Positions 1 through 8,566 of a stretch of DNA of 64,000 nt are shown piece by piece. The notes beneath the pieces are model-generated. The model saw only the letters and a program-made list of their open reading frames with translations, ran no database searches and was not told where the DNA came from. Position numbers and translations under genes: made by a program. The stretch covers positions 4,402,001 through 4,466,000 of the forward strand of contig OZ253939.1 in the NCBI GenBank assembly GCA_965267245.1. The letters are read 5' to 3'. This DNA comes from JANSWY01 sp965267245. GTDB lineage: Bacteria; Bacteroidota; Bacteroidia; Cytophagales; Cyclobacteriaceae. How positions within the stretch are numbered: position 1 is the first letter of the stretch; each line of letters begins with the position of its first letter.

Positions 1-387
1 CCTATGTCTGCTGACGAGATCATGGAAGAATTGAAAATCAGCAGAGGGAATGCTAATATGAATATTCGGTCTCTAGTAGACTGGGGATTGGTAGAGAAGG
101 AGTTTAAACCCGGGGAAAGAAGAGAGTATTTTGCAGCAGATAAAGATATTTGGGAAGTAGCCAAGCAGATTGCCAAGGAAAGAAAGAGAAGGGAGTTGGA
201 GCCTGTACAAAAAGTACTTCAACAAGTAAAAAATGTGAAATCTGGTGATAAGAAATCACAGGAGTTCAAAAGGATGACTTCCGAACTTTCTGATTTTGCT
301 GATCAGGCTGAGACGATGATGGAACTTTTTGTAAGTTCTAAGAAAAACTGGATTTATAAAGTTATTGGTATGTTTAAAAAAGGTTAA
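1..387 (+). CDS. GbsR/MarR-family transcriptional regulator, 5' truncated by window edge
   Basis: This is the C-terminal part of a winged-helix DNA-binding regulator of the GbsR branch of the MarR superfamily. The reading frame is already open at base 1 (a proline codon precedes the first visible Met), so the true start lies upstream. The recognition-helix motif 'EELKISRGNANMNIRSL' is typical of GbsR-like proteins, and it is followed by the wing ('VEKEFKPGERREYF') and a basic helical tail. Family members usually control osmolyte or membrane-related genes, but no target can be assigned here. The stop codon shares the four bases TTAA with the stop of the convergent DUF1835 gene. The family call is firm; the function is inferred. 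Confidence 0.85.
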   Translation, partial: PMSADEIMEELKISRGNANMNIRSLVDWGLVEKEFKPGERREYFAADKDIWEVAKQIAKERKRRELEPVQKVLQQVKNVKSGDKKSQEFKRMTSELSDFADQAETMMELFVSSKKNWIYKVIGMFKKG

Positions 388-1316
388 TTGGACTTTACCA
401 ATTCCTCTTTTTCATTATCCCACCAATAGTCCTCACTACTTGTACCACCTAATGGGTATTTGAGTGCTTTGTACGAGTTCCGACTTACCCCACCATTCAG
501 AAAGGATTTTCCCTCCTCACTTAAACTAAGTGGGCTGTTAAAGGTGATGAAAGGCTCCAGAAATTTGATGTATCTAAAATATTGGAGATCACCAAAACCA
601 TAGTATTGTTGCCACTGTAACAAATCTCTGACTACCAGGTCAACACCATCGGGATTTTTTTCATCAATGATCTTAATGATTTGATATTCGATCTCACTCA
701 ATTGGTTTGGTTTAAACGGGAACCTTTTAAAGTGCGCGTTTATGGCATGATGTAGATAGTTAAACACAGGATGAGGCATTTGGGCAAATACCAATTCCTC
801 AGGATCTGGAGAACAATAAGCACTCCAAACCCGGTTAGCGTAACGAAGAGAGGAAGCACTTAAGTTTTTTCGTTCCTGAAAAAGTTCATTGTAACGGTAG
901 ACAGGAATTTGTCCCAGTCCCACCAGCCTGTCGTAACCTGGTTCTTGCCCCACACATATCAAACTAATGGTTACTTTTTCCGTAGCTTCCAATCTATGGA
1001 GCCAGCTCAGAATGGCCATCAGGTTAACTTGACAAAACAGATCATATTCATACCAAAGAACAATTTCTTCATAACCATTGAGCTCAGATAGAACCTTTGA
1101 GCTATCTATCAAACGCTGATAATTAGATGCCCCCGGACCAAATGCTTCAGTTACAAAATTTAATCTTGTTTGCCAGAATTTTTCTTCGCCTACTTTGTAC
1201 ACCACAGGTCCTTCACTCAGGATTTCATTCCATACAAAGACATCTCCAGCAATGCCTGAATCTCTGAATAAATGAAGTGTGGAATCTCCATTTAAAATAT
1301 GTAACTTATCCGCCAT
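384..1316 (-). CDS. DUF1835 domain-containing protein
   Basis: A cytosolic protein of 310 residues. The N-terminus, with 'LHILNGDSTLHLFRDSGI' followed by 'GDVFVWNEILSEGP', is the hallmark of the DUF1835 family, whose biochemical role is unknown. The C-terminal half carries a helical region with 'LSEIEYQIIKIIDE', resembling the region that accompanies DUF1835 in other proteins. No signal peptide or membrane segment is visible. It is convergent with the GbsR-like gene and overlaps it by four bases, and is divergent from a 57-codon ORF 24 bp upstream. Family assignment is by motif recognition only. Confidence 0.75.
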   Translation of the reverse strand: MADKLHILNGDSTLHLFRDSGIAGDVFVWNEILSEGPVVYKVGEEKFWQTRLNFVTEAFGPGASNYQRLIDSSKVLSELNGYEEIVLWYEYDLFCQVNLMAILSWLHRLEATEKVTISLICVGQEPGYDRLVGLGQIPVYRYNELFQERKNLSASSLRYANRVWSAYCSPDPEELVFAQMPHPVFNYLHHAINAHFKRFPFKPNQLSEIEYQIIKIIDEKNPDGVDLVVRDLLQWQQYYGFGDLQYFRYIKFLEPFITFNSPLSLSEEGKSFLNGGVSRNSYKALKYPLGGTSSEDYWWDNEKEELVKSN

Positions 1317-1340
1317 ATTCTACAAAAACCTCTTGATTAC

Positions 1341-1514
1341 ATGAAGGTAGGGCATATTCTGTTATTTGTAAATGGTTTCTTTCTCGTTTTTAGTCTTGTA
1401 TGGTTAGTTAGTCATGCCGTTTTAGGAGACTGGGACTGGGAAGTGTGGTATGCATTGGCCTATACAGTGGCAATCGCAGTGAATTTCTACTATGTACAGA
1501 AAAGAGAAACGTAA
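1341..1514 (+). CDS. Small hypothetical two-helix membrane protein (57 aa)
   Basis: A short ORF starting ATG at 1341 and ending TAA at 1512-1514. The product is hydrophobic, with one predicted membrane helix at about residues 4-27 and a second at about 36-52, separated by a Trp/Asp-rich turn (GDWDWEVW) and ending in a basic tail (KRET). This is the pattern of a real small inner-membrane protein. No family is recognised. It begins only 24 bp from the divergent DUF1835 gene, so its leader must be very short. Its stop codon lies inside a palindrome at 1511-1534. No homology could be tested, so it stays a likely gene of unknown function. Confidence 0.5.
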   Translation: MKVGHILLFVNGFFLVFSLVWLVSHAVLGDWDWEVWYALAYTVAIAVNFYYVQKRET

Positions 1515-1534
1515 CATACTAAGCAGTATGTAAC
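1511..1534. repeat. Palindrome over the stop codon of the 57-aa gene
   Basis: Two 10-base arms (GTAACATACT and AGTATGTAAC) flank the 4-base centre AAGC; seven arm pairs next to the centre are perfect and one outer pair is mismatched. No T-run follows on either strand, so it is not an ordinary terminator. A related dyad lies 85 bp away at 1596-1609. It resembles a TetR-type operator, but it lies at the 3' side of the TetR gene. Confidence 0.5.
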
Positions 1535-1595
1535 ATTGCTATAGCGTCATTTAAAATAAGTAAAAAAGAGATTCTCTAATCACCTTCTCTAATAC

Positions 1596-1609
1596 ATACT
1601 AATCAGTAT
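1596..1609. repeat. Second, related dyad over the stop codon of the TetR gene
   Basis: ATACT-AATC-AGTAT, preceded by AC, matches the core of the palindrome at 1511-1534 (ACATACT-AAGC-AGTATGT). It covers the stop codon of the TetR-family gene. It is a candidate binding site of the same protein; the function is inferred. Confidence 0.4.
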
Positions 1610-2219
1610 AAAGTGCTTTTTTGTAATCGGATTGTCCTTTTTTAGTTAAATATGGGTATATGATCTCAAATAGGAGCTTGATAAAATATTCTTTATCATG
1701 TTTTTTCTTGAATTGGTCAATATAGAAAGCGTTAATCCAGTAATCGCCGATAATATTCATACGTTCGTACAATCTTTCATACTCAAGCTCAAATGACGCA
1801 GGTTGCAACAGTCCTTCTGATACAAGTTGGTCAAAAACTCCTAGGAACTGTTTTTTACGCAATACCTGTAACTCAAGGTAATGTTCTCTTATTTTTGGAT
1901 GCTCTTTCATGACCTGTAAAAAATCCAGAAGGATAAATCGATATTCAAACATTTGCATGATTCCGGCATGGGATACCTTGTAGAGATTTTCAATGCTATT
2001 AGTTGAAAAACTCATGTCCTTCATATTCACATCCATCATGTGAACCAGTTCAAAATACAGTGCCTCTACCAGTTCCTCTTTTTTCTTGAAATGATAATTC
2101 AGGTTACCTTGACTAATTCCCATTTCTGAAGCAATGTTTCTTAATGTTGTATTAGTTAGACCTTGCTCGTTGAACAATCTCAATGAAGTCTGCAGTATAA
2201 TCTCCCGGGTTTTTTTCAT
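1599..2219 (-). CDS. TetR/AcrR-family transcriptional regulator
   Basis: A 206-residue one-component repressor. Residues 1-60 form the TetR helix-turn-helix: 'TSLRLFNEQGLTNTTLRNIA' with the recognition helix 'SQGNLNYHFKKKEELVEAL'. The remainder is an all-helical ligand-binding and dimerisation domain of usual length for the family. It is divergently arranged with the FAD monooxygenase at 2280, and the 60-bp gap holds two copies of a 20-base direct repeat, one abutting this gene's ATG. I infer that it represses itself and the monooxygenase until a small molecule, possibly the monooxygenase substrate, releases it. The ligand is unknown. Confidence 0.88.
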   Translation of the reverse strand: MKKTREIILQTSLRLFNEQGLTNTTLRNIASEMGISQGNLNYHFKKKEELVEALYFELVHMMDVNMKDMSFSTNSIENLYKVSHAGIMQMFEYRFILLDFLQVMKEHPKIREHYLELQVLRKKQFLGVFDQLVSEGLLQPASFELEYERLYERMNIIGDYWINAFYIDQFKKKHDKEYFIKLLFEIIYPYLTKKGQSDYKKALYTD

Positions 2220-2266
2220 TAGTAAACTTGACCTAAAAAATAATTTTTAGTAAACTTGACCTAAAA
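2219..2266. promoter_or_regulatory. Duplicated operator-like sequence between tetR-type gene and monooxygenase
   Basis: The 20-mer TTAGTAAACTTGACCTAAAA occurs exactly twice, at 2219-2238 and 2247-2266, with a 28-bp period. Each copy has dyad-like ends (TTAG...CTAA). Copy one touches the TetR start codon and copy two ends 13 bp before the monooxygenase ATG. The position and exact duplication point to an operator pair for the TetR protein covering both divergent promoters. Confidence 0.65.
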
Positions 2267-2279
2267 TTAAGATTATGTT

Positions 2280-3410
2280 ATGAAAGTAGCAATTATTGGA
2301 GGCGGAATAACGGGTCTAACAACGGCTGTTGCATTTGAGAAATTTGGTATTCCATATGCATTGTTTGAACGGGCTTCAGACTTACAACCCGTGGGTGCAG
2401 GAATATTAATGTCACCCAATGCAATGTCAGTTTTCAAATCATTAGGAATTGACGATCAGGTAAAGGAGGCAGGAGTTCCACTGAGAAACATGTATTTAAC
2501 GGATAGACACCTTGTTCCATTGGCCAAAAGTGATGACGCAGAGTATCGGCAAGAAAAAGGTTGGGAAATGGTTGCTATTCACAGAGGTCAGTTACAGCAA
2601 GTATTGTTAAACAATGTAGATAAGTCAAAGGTACATTTGGGACAGGAATTGATCGATTTTGACCAGAAGGCAGTCCAGGTGAATCTCCGTTTTACCAGTA
2701 TGGAAACTTCAGCGGAGATTGTATTGGCTGCTGATGGTATTCATTCCAAATCCAGGCTGATCATGTTTAATGAAAGTAATCTGCGGGACTCAAATCAGAT
2801 ATGTTGGCGAGGTGTGGCAGATATTGCATTACCTGCCAGCCATCAAAATATTTGCATGGAATCATGGGGAAAAGGTGTTCGGTTGGGATTTACTCATATC
2901 AATGCAAGTCAGGTTTATTGGTTTGCCGTTGCAAAGAAAGATTTGGATGCTGGAAATGCAGAGGAATTGAAGCATCATCTCATGGCTATGTACAGTGAAT
3001 TTGATCCAATGGTAGCCAATATAATTAAGCATACATCTGCTGACTCAATATTTAAGAGTCCTTTACTTGATTTGCAGAGACTGGATAGCTGGGCGAAAGG
3101 TAGAGTCCTTTTATTGGGTGATGCAGCACACGCAACCACTCCTAATATGGGACAAGGTGCAGCCCAGGGTATTGAAGATGCTTACTTCATATCTAAACTG
3201 ATAAAAGACAATCATAATTATAAGGAATTGTTTAAAGCGTTTGAGACTAAACGAAGGAAGAAAGTTGATCATATTGTTAACAATAGCTGGAGGTTTGGTA
3301 AGCTAGCACATAGCATATTCGGCACAAGTTTAGCCAAGGCAATATTCTCGCTTACCCCAAAACAAAAGATGCTGCACCAATTAGCCTATGTATATGAATT
3401 GCAGGACTAA
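2280..3410 (+). CDS. FAD-dependent monooxygenase (group A aromatic hydroxylase/epoxidase type)
   Basis: A 376-residue cytosolic flavoprotein of the PHBH/TetX-like class, which uses NAD(P)H and O2 to oxygenate small organic substrates. The three diagnostic motifs are present: the dinucleotide-binding GGGITG at residues 7-12, the DG motif (ADGIHSKSR, from residue 151), and the GD motif (GRVLLLGDAAHATTPNMGQG, Asp281), which contacts FAD ribose. Length is normal for single-component members. It is divergent from a TetR regulator with a duplicated operator between them, a layout typical of inducible detoxification or aromatic oxidation genes. The gene ends one base before the convergent eIF2B-like gene. 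The substrate cannot be deduced; antibiotic (TetX-like) and aromatic substrates are both possible. Confidence 0.88.
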   Translation: MKVAIIGGGITGLTTAVAFEKFGIPYALFERASDLQPVGAGILMSPNAMSVFKSLGIDDQVKEAGVPLRNMYLTDRHLVPLAKSDDAEYRQEKGWEMVAIHRGQLQQVLLNNVDKSKVHLGQELIDFDQKAVQVNLRFTSMETSAEIVLAADGIHSKSRLIMFNESNLRDSNQICWRGVADIALPASHQNICMESWGKGVRLGFTHINASQVYWFAVAKKDLDAGNAEELKHHLMAMYSEFDPMVANIIKHTSADSIFKSPLLDLQRLDSWAKGRVLLLGDAAHATTPNMGQGAAQGIEDAYFISKLIKDNHNYKELFKAFETKRRKKVDHIVNNSWRFGKLAHSIFGTSLAKAIFSLTPKQKMLHQLAYVYELQD

Positions 3411-4268
3411 TTACTCGTGTACTATGCTGTTGGTTAATTCACGGGGAATGGTCTCGAAATAGTAATTCTTGATATTGATATTTGGATCATCTTCATCCCA
3501 TAGCTCTTTACCGGGGTTGAGTAACTTTACATGATCCAGATTATCAATCCATTTTCGGGAATCACAGGCTACAAATACAGGCTTTTTATAATAATCGGCA
3601 GCCTGACAAATAGCAGCGGAACCAATCTTATTTACAAATTCAGTTGCAGTGAACACATCAGCTCCCAGTAAGCAGATATCAGCATTGTTTACTTCGGTTC
3701 CTACAGCAGCATCACATATAAAGTCAACCTTGATCCCGAGCATAGAGAGCTTCTGAGCCTCTTCTCTTCCTTCCATCATAGGGCGTGATTCTGTTTGGAT
3801 TATAGAAAAATTAACACCGTCTGCATGTAATATTTTTAATGCCTGAAGAACAGTTCCACTATTACTGTGTAATAGAATCTTCTTGTTTTCCAAAGAAACC
3901 AATTGCGTAAGGTTGTAAGCGATTTGATGATTCACGTCTTTCCATTTTTCATAATATTCACCAATATAACTGTAGAAATCATCCCCCGCAGTGTCCAGAG
4001 ATATCTCATAGTGATGCAGAAAATGATGGACTATTCTTAGGGAATTGTCAATGTTCTTTAAGACTGCAACCAATTGCCTAAGCTGGTCCTTCGTCAAATG
4101 TCCGAATCTTCCATATTGGCACAGGTTGAGGAGCGCAATTATCTTATCCACGATAATGCTTGAACCACTGATATTATCGTTGGCAATCTCTTCAGCTATT
4201 TGAATCGCCTGTTGCATGGGTGTTCGAATAGTTTTGATAAATGTGTCAACTTGTTGGGAAAAAAACAA
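3411..4268 (-). CDS. eIF2B alpha/beta/delta-like sugar-phosphate isomerase homologue
   Basis: A 285-residue cytosolic protein of the eIF2B/MtnA/ribose-1,5-bisphosphate isomerase superfamily. An N-terminal helical bundle (about 1-120) precedes a Rossmann-like domain with the family landmarks 'LLHSNSGTVLQAL', 'TESRPMMEGREEA', 'CDAAVG', 'CLLGADVFTATEFVNKIGS' and 'PVFVACDSRKW'. In bacteria, members isomerise phosphorylated ribose or methylthioribose, or are uncharacterised. No methionine-salvage or nucleotide-salvage gene lies nearby, so MtnA activity is not supported by context. It abuts the stop of the convergent monooxygenase. The superfamily call is confident; the reaction is not. Confidence 0.78.
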   Translation of the reverse strand: MFFSQQVDTFIKTIRTPMQQAIQIAEEIANDNISGSSIIVDKIIALLNLCQYGRFGHLTKDQLRQLVAVLKNIDNSLRIVHHFLHHYEISLDTAGDDFYSYIGEYYEKWKDVNHQIAYNLTQLVSLENKKILLHSNSGTVLQALKILHADGVNFSIIQTESRPMMEGREEAQKLSMLGIKVDFICDAAVGTEVNNADICLLGADVFTATEFVNKIGSAAICQAADYYKKPVFVACDSRKWIDNLDHVKLLNPGKELWDEDDPNINIKNYYFETIPRELTNSIVHE

Positions 4269-4356
4269 GGACTTACGTGACCACTTTATGAAAATTATCT
4301 ATGGGAATCTTTCATTTAAATTACTAAGTTTATCACCTACCTAATTCAAGAATGAA

Positions 4357-4875
4357 ATGAAAGCAATTTGGCTAATCCTGATATTGACTGTTACCCTTGG
4401 GGCTGCTTACGGACAGGAGCAAAGGCCCATTGTAGAGATTGTAGATGAATTGACAATAAAATGGGATAATGAAGCAAAGGTATTGGACTCCTACAAAGGG
4501 CTTGAAAACTATTGTCATAATAGAGTTTATCGTATGGAGACCATTGATTTGTTAGACAAAATCCATCATTATGATACTGTGCTATATGCGATTGTATCCA
4601 CTAAGTACAAAGATTCTCAAGACACTGAGGCCAAAGCAACATTAGATGATATCGAAACTCTGGAAGCGGATTACACAACACTTTCTTTTAAAAAATTCCT
4701 GAGAGAGGAATGCGGGAAACTCAATGATACCGAACGCAACTATGGAGCCCAGCATGGAGAAATGTACGAAAAGGAGGTTGCTTTACTGGAGGAAGAGCTT
4801 GATAAGTATATTGTAAGTATAACACGAAGAATAGACATAATTGATGAGCACATTCATCATTTGAAAGATCTCTAG
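4357..4875 (+). CDS. Secreted hypothetical protein
   Basis: A 172-residue protein with a clear Sec signal peptide (MKAIWLILILTVTLGAAYGQ, likely cleaved after AYG), so probably periplasmic. The mature part is charged and helical, with a possible coiled coil near the C-terminus (about residues 130-172). It has a few Cys and His residues but no recognisable catalytic motif. No family is recognised. Its stop codon overlaps that of the convergent MlaE-type permease in the four bases CTAG. It stands alone as a transcription unit. Confidence 0.7.
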   Translation: MKAIWLILILTVTLGAAYGQEQRPIVEIVDELTIKWDNEAKVLDSYKGLENYCHNRVYRMETIDLLDKIHHYDTVLYAIVSTKYKDSQDTEAKATLDDIETLEADYTTLSFKKFLREECGKLNDTERNYGAQHGEMYEKEVALLEEELDKYIVSITRRIDIIDEHIHHLKDL

Positions 4876-5612
4876 CCTACAAACAACTGGGTGATTACAT
4901 AATCTGCTATCAAAATAGTAATACAGCTGCTGATAACTGCTTTAGTACTGGATTTACCTACTTCCAACGCACCACCTCTTGTATTATATCCTTTATAAGA
5001 AGATATAAGAGCTACCAGGAAACCAAAAGTTACAGCCTTGATCATTGATAGGGTAATTACGAATGGATTAAACTCTACCCGTATTCCATAAATATATTGG
5101 GATCCAGGGAGTACATCACCTAACACAGAAACTGCATACCCTCCAAATATGGATAAGAAAAAAGCCAAAATAATCAATAGAGGCATCATTAAGACTGCAG
5201 CTACTACTTTGGGTAAAACCAGGTAATGTGCTGAATTAATACCCATTACTTGCAAAGCATCAATCTGTTCGGTAATCCGCATTGTTCCCAATTCCCCTGC
5301 AATGTGTGAACCCACTTTTCCAGCAAAAATCAAGGCTATAAGGGTAGGTATGATATTTAAAATCATATCACGCACAGCTAAAGCTGTGATATAATCCTGT
5401 AACCAGGGTGAACTGAGGTTATAAGCTGTTTGAATAGTAGTAACTGCACCAGTGAAGAAGGCTACAATGGAAACAATAAAAACTGATTTAAAACCTACTT
5501 TTTCACATTCTTCCATGAGCAGGTTAAAGAAAATGCGAAAACTTTCTCTTCTCTTAAACAGGTCACTAAAAAAAATAAGAAACCTCCCAAACCGATTCAT
5601 GATTGCAAACAT
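4872..5612 (-). CDS. MlaE/YrbE-family ABC transporter permease
   Basis: A 246-residue inner-membrane permease of the MlaE family, the membrane subunit of MCE-type ABC systems that move phospholipids between the inner and outer membranes. Five to six hydrophobic segments are visible, with the conserved 'GKVGSHIAGELGTMRITEQI' coupling loop and 'DALQVMGI' that define the family. In most Gram-negatives it is encoded next to the MlaF ATPase and an MCE protein (MlaD). Neither is adjacent here: the neighbours are a hypothetical secreted protein and an MFS transporter. The partners could be the next genes elsewhere on the chromosome. Translation could begin at Met1 or Met5. Confidence 0.9.
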   Translation of the reverse strand: MFAIMNRFGRFLIFFSDLFKRRESFRIFFNLLMEECEKVGFKSVFIVSIVAFFTGAVTTIQTAYNLSSPWLQDYITALAVRDMILNIIPTLIALIFAGKVGSHIAGELGTMRITEQIDALQVMGINSAHYLVLPKVVAAVLMMPLLIILAFFLSIFGGYAVSVLGDVLPGSQYIYGIRVEFNPFVITLSMIKAVTFGFLVALISSYKGYNTRGGALEVGKSSTKAVISSCITILIADYVITQLFVG

Positions 5613-5686
5613 CTTATGACTGCTCAGTTTTGATGCAAATTAAACAACTTGTTAATTCTAAACGGAAACATTTAATATTAATTGGT

Positions 5687-6868
5687 TCAACTCATTTGTT
5701 TTCTATCTGCTTGCCAGTTCCATATGAATATGCCTAACCCAATAATAATTGGAATAGTTGCCAGCAGCAAAGTCTCCCATCCAAAAGTGAATACGAACCA
5801 TCCTGCAGATAAACTGGCAATGGCCTGTGATCCCATTACAATACCCTCATTCACAGACTGGACTTTAAAACGTTCCTGAGGTTTATAGGCCATTGGCAGG
5901 AGAGTAGTTCCCCCGATAAATAGAAAATTCCAACCTACTCCCAGTAAAACCAATGAGATCCAATAATTTGGAAGATGATGTCCGCTAAATGCAATAATTA
6001 TACACAGTACATATGCTACTAAACCAACTGATAGAACCCGTGTAACTCCAAGGCGATTAATCAAATGACCAGTGATCAGAGATGGGAGAAACATCGCTAC
6101 TATGTGACTCTGGATGACCCATTTTGTTTCATCCAGACTATGTCCATCCATCATATGCATACTTACAGGAGTTGCCGTCATAATGAAGCTCATGATCATG
6201 TACCCTGCTGCGGCACTAAGAATAGCGATCCAAAAAACTTGTTGTTTGAAAATCTCAGCCAATGGTCTGATTATACCTTCAGATTCTTCCTGTGTGCGTG
6301 TTACATTCTGATAAAACAGAAGAATCAGGAAACTGAAACAATATAAGCCTGCCAGGAGAATAAATGACCCTACAAAATTTACTTCACTTATTATACTTTT
6401 TCCCAGGACACCGATTTCAGGACCTATAAAAGCGGCTGCTATACCACCCACCAACACTGTAGAGGCGGCTTTTGCAATAAATTCTATTTTTACACTTTCA
6501 ATGGCGGCAAAGCGAAATTGCATAACTGTAGCACTGGTTAGACCGAGTAGAAAACAGGTAGCCACAAAGAAATAAAAGGATTGAATGAAAATGGCATAAC
6601 TCGCAAGTAATGCAATTAATACACTGATGCCATTTATTAACAAGAATACCTTTTTTCTCCCATACTTGTTCATAAGCTGTGTAATAGGTATTACCATGAT
6701 GGCAGTACCCACTATTGTACTGGCTGGAGGAAGTGTGGCCAATTCCTCCTGAGGTGCGAGATTTGCTCCAATAATACCTCCAACAAACACAATCAGAGAA
6801 TTAGTAGACATCAGAAGTGGTTGGGCAATTGTTAATAACCAAACATTTTTAGGGAGAGTATTCATCAT
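5687..6868 (-). CDS. MFS transporter (drug/metabolite efflux type)
   Basis: A 393-residue polytopic inner-membrane protein with about 12 hydrophobic helices in two halves. The loop 2-3 signature of the major facilitator superfamily is present as 'NKYGRKKVFLLI' (about residues 64-75), and a related one, 'INRLGVTRVLSVG', in the second half. No substrate-specific signature is recognised; overall it looks like a proton-driven exporter. It is divergent from the first GT-C glycosyltransferase gene with a 131-bp AT-rich gap between them, so its promoter must lie there. The specificity is unknown. Confidence 0.85.
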   Translation of the reverse strand: MMNTLPKNVWLLTIAQPLLMSTNSLIVFVGGIIGANLAPQEELATLPPASTIVGTAIMVIPITQLMNKYGRKKVFLLINGISVLIALLASYAIFIQSFYFFVATCFLLGLTSATVMQFRFAAIESVKIEFIAKAASTVLVGGIAAAFIGPEIGVLGKSIISEVNFVGSFILLAGLYCFSFLILLFYQNVTRTQEESEGIIRPLAEIFKQQVFWIAILSAAAGYMIMSFIMTATPVSMHMMDGHSLDETKWVIQSHIVAMFLPSLITGHLINRLGVTRVLSVGLVAYVLCIIIAFSGHHLPNYWISLVLLGVGWNFLFIGGTTLLPMAYKPQERFKVQSVNEGIVMGSQAIASLSAGWFVFTFGWETLLLATIPIIIGLGIFIWNWQADRKQMS

Positions 6869-6999
6869 AAGACAATTAAGCTTCTTTTAACTACTGTTTC
6901 TTATTTGATGTTGCGTTGTTTTATATATTTAGTCTTGATTTTACTAAAAAAAAGTAATTTTAGGTTTCTAGACTTAATCTCGTTAACCAACTCCAAAAA

Positions 7000-8475
7000 T
7001 TGAATAACGGTAGAGAAAGACTTGCCTTACTGCTTTATGTTTCACTTTTAATTGTATCAGGTATATACTTGATAGAGAATAAAGTGTTTTGGATTGATGA
7101 GCTTGCAACTGGAATACACATGTTGCGCCCAATTGCTACGTTTTGGGAGGAAGCTCAGAATCAGGCCCACGCACCAGTATTCAATTTTTCACTGAAATTA
7201 TATTCCATAGTATTTGGAGCTAAGCCAGTTTCCCTGGCCTCATTCTCATTAATCATTGCTGTAGTCGTTATCATTTATTCGTATTTCTCAAAAAGAAATG
7301 ATGGTATACTCCTTGTTTTTTTGACGCTCCTTCACCCGGATTTCCTTCACTTTTCAGTGGAAGTCAAACAATACATATTTACCTATTTGGTTGCATTTAT
7401 AATGATGCAAAAATTGATTACCTATCATTCGGGGTATAGTTTTAGAGCATTTTTGACGATGCATATTGTTGCATTAATTGGGTTTTATACCCATCCCTGG
7501 TTCTTTATACTTTATGTGTCGATGGTCATAACGAGTTTTTACCTGGGATTCGTAAAAGAGAGGAGATTATGGACCAAGCACGAAATGCTGACCATAATTG
7601 GAACGCTTACGCTGAGTATCCCGGTTGTCATCATGTACTTCAACATGCAAAAAAATGGCGCAATTGGGTGGATTGATAAATTTTCGATAATCGAGTTACT
7701 CAGAGATGCAGTAAGTTTTTTGTTTGGAAACTGGCTGTATGGTTCAGTATTAGCAATTTTAATAGGGGCGAACATATTTACTTTGAAAAGAAGCAAGGTA
7801 ATGAGTGAAGACTCTAAAGTACTTTTATCCGTATTTTGTTTAACTATTCTGATTGCTCTGATGATTAATATATTCTACACAATTTTCTTTCTGAGATACC
7901 TCTTCATTCTTTTTCCTTTGATCAACCTTATACTTCTGAATCTCACCAAAAGAATCTTTTCGTTGTTTGACATCCAAAACTATTGGAAACTACTACTGTA
8001 TTTTCTGGCATTGCCGATTGTTGCCTACAATGCCACGGATGAAGTAAAGCGAGAGAAAAATTGGTCAGATACTTTTGTGGAGGAATTATCGTTTGTAGCA
8101 AATGAAGCCAAATCAGTAGGCTATAAAACTTTAGTTGTCACGTTTGGGAAATATGGATTTTACCATTACTACAACCAGGTAGAATATGATGGTAAAATGA
8201 ATGTTTATCCAGTACCACAGGAAGATGCTGATCATCCTGGTTTCATAGCATATGACAGGCTTGATATAGACAAAGAACTAATACAGCTTGGTGAGAAAGT
8301 TAATCAAGAGGATCCTTCCAGTTTAATCCTTGTCGTAAGTCCATATTATAATCTAGACGTTCTGATCCCTCTTTTTAATAAATATATACCTGGTTATATT
8401 ATTTCAAAAAAGGAATTTATCGAGAATCATGTTCTCGTTATGCGCAAACCGAAACTCATTAGAATCTCAGAATAA
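7000..8475 (+). CDS. GT-C fold membrane glycosyltransferase-like protein, tandem copy 1
   Basis: A 491-residue integral membrane protein with about ten hydrophobic helices followed by a soluble C-terminal domain of roughly 130 residues. The first loop holds an acidic pair (FWIDELATG, Asp33-Glu34), the position of the catalytic acid in GT-C enzymes such as ArnT and PMT, which use polyprenyl-phosphate sugars. It is about half identical to the next gene, with shared blocks 'NQAHAP', 'VEVKQYI', 'FYTHPWFF' and 'KYGFYHYYN'. The start is TTG at 7000; no in-frame ATG exists until codon 40. The same eight bases TTAACCAA precede the TTG in both copies. Sugar donor and acceptor are unknown. Confidence 0.72.
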   Translation: MNNGRERLALLLYVSLLIVSGIYLIENKVFWIDELATGIHMLRPIATFWEEAQNQAHAPVFNFSLKLYSIVFGAKPVSLASFSLIIAVVVIIYSYFSKRNDGILLVFLTLLHPDFLHFSVEVKQYIFTYLVAFIMMQKLITYHSGYSFRAFLTMHIVALIGFYTHPWFFILYVSMVITSFYLGFVKERRLWTKHEMLTIIGTLTLSIPVVIMYFNMQKNGAIGWIDKFSIIELLRDAVSFLFGNWLYGSVLAILIGANIFTLKRSKVMSEDSKVLLSVFCLTILIALMINIFYTIFFLRYLFILFPLINLILLNLTKRIFSLFDIQNYWKLLLYFLALPIVAYNATDEVKREKNWSDTFVEELSFVANEAKSVGYKTLVVTFGKYGFYHYYNQVEYDGKMNVYPVPQEDADHPGFIAYDRLDIDKELIQLGEKVNQEDPSSLILVVSPYYNLDVLIPLFNKYIPGYIISKKEFIENHVLVMRKPKLIRISE

Positions 8476-8566
8476 TTTCATTATAGCAAATTTTTAATAT
8501 CTTGTAATCGCTGTTGAATGTTTTACTGACAGCAATTTGCTCACTTATAACTTAACCAATCCTCTA

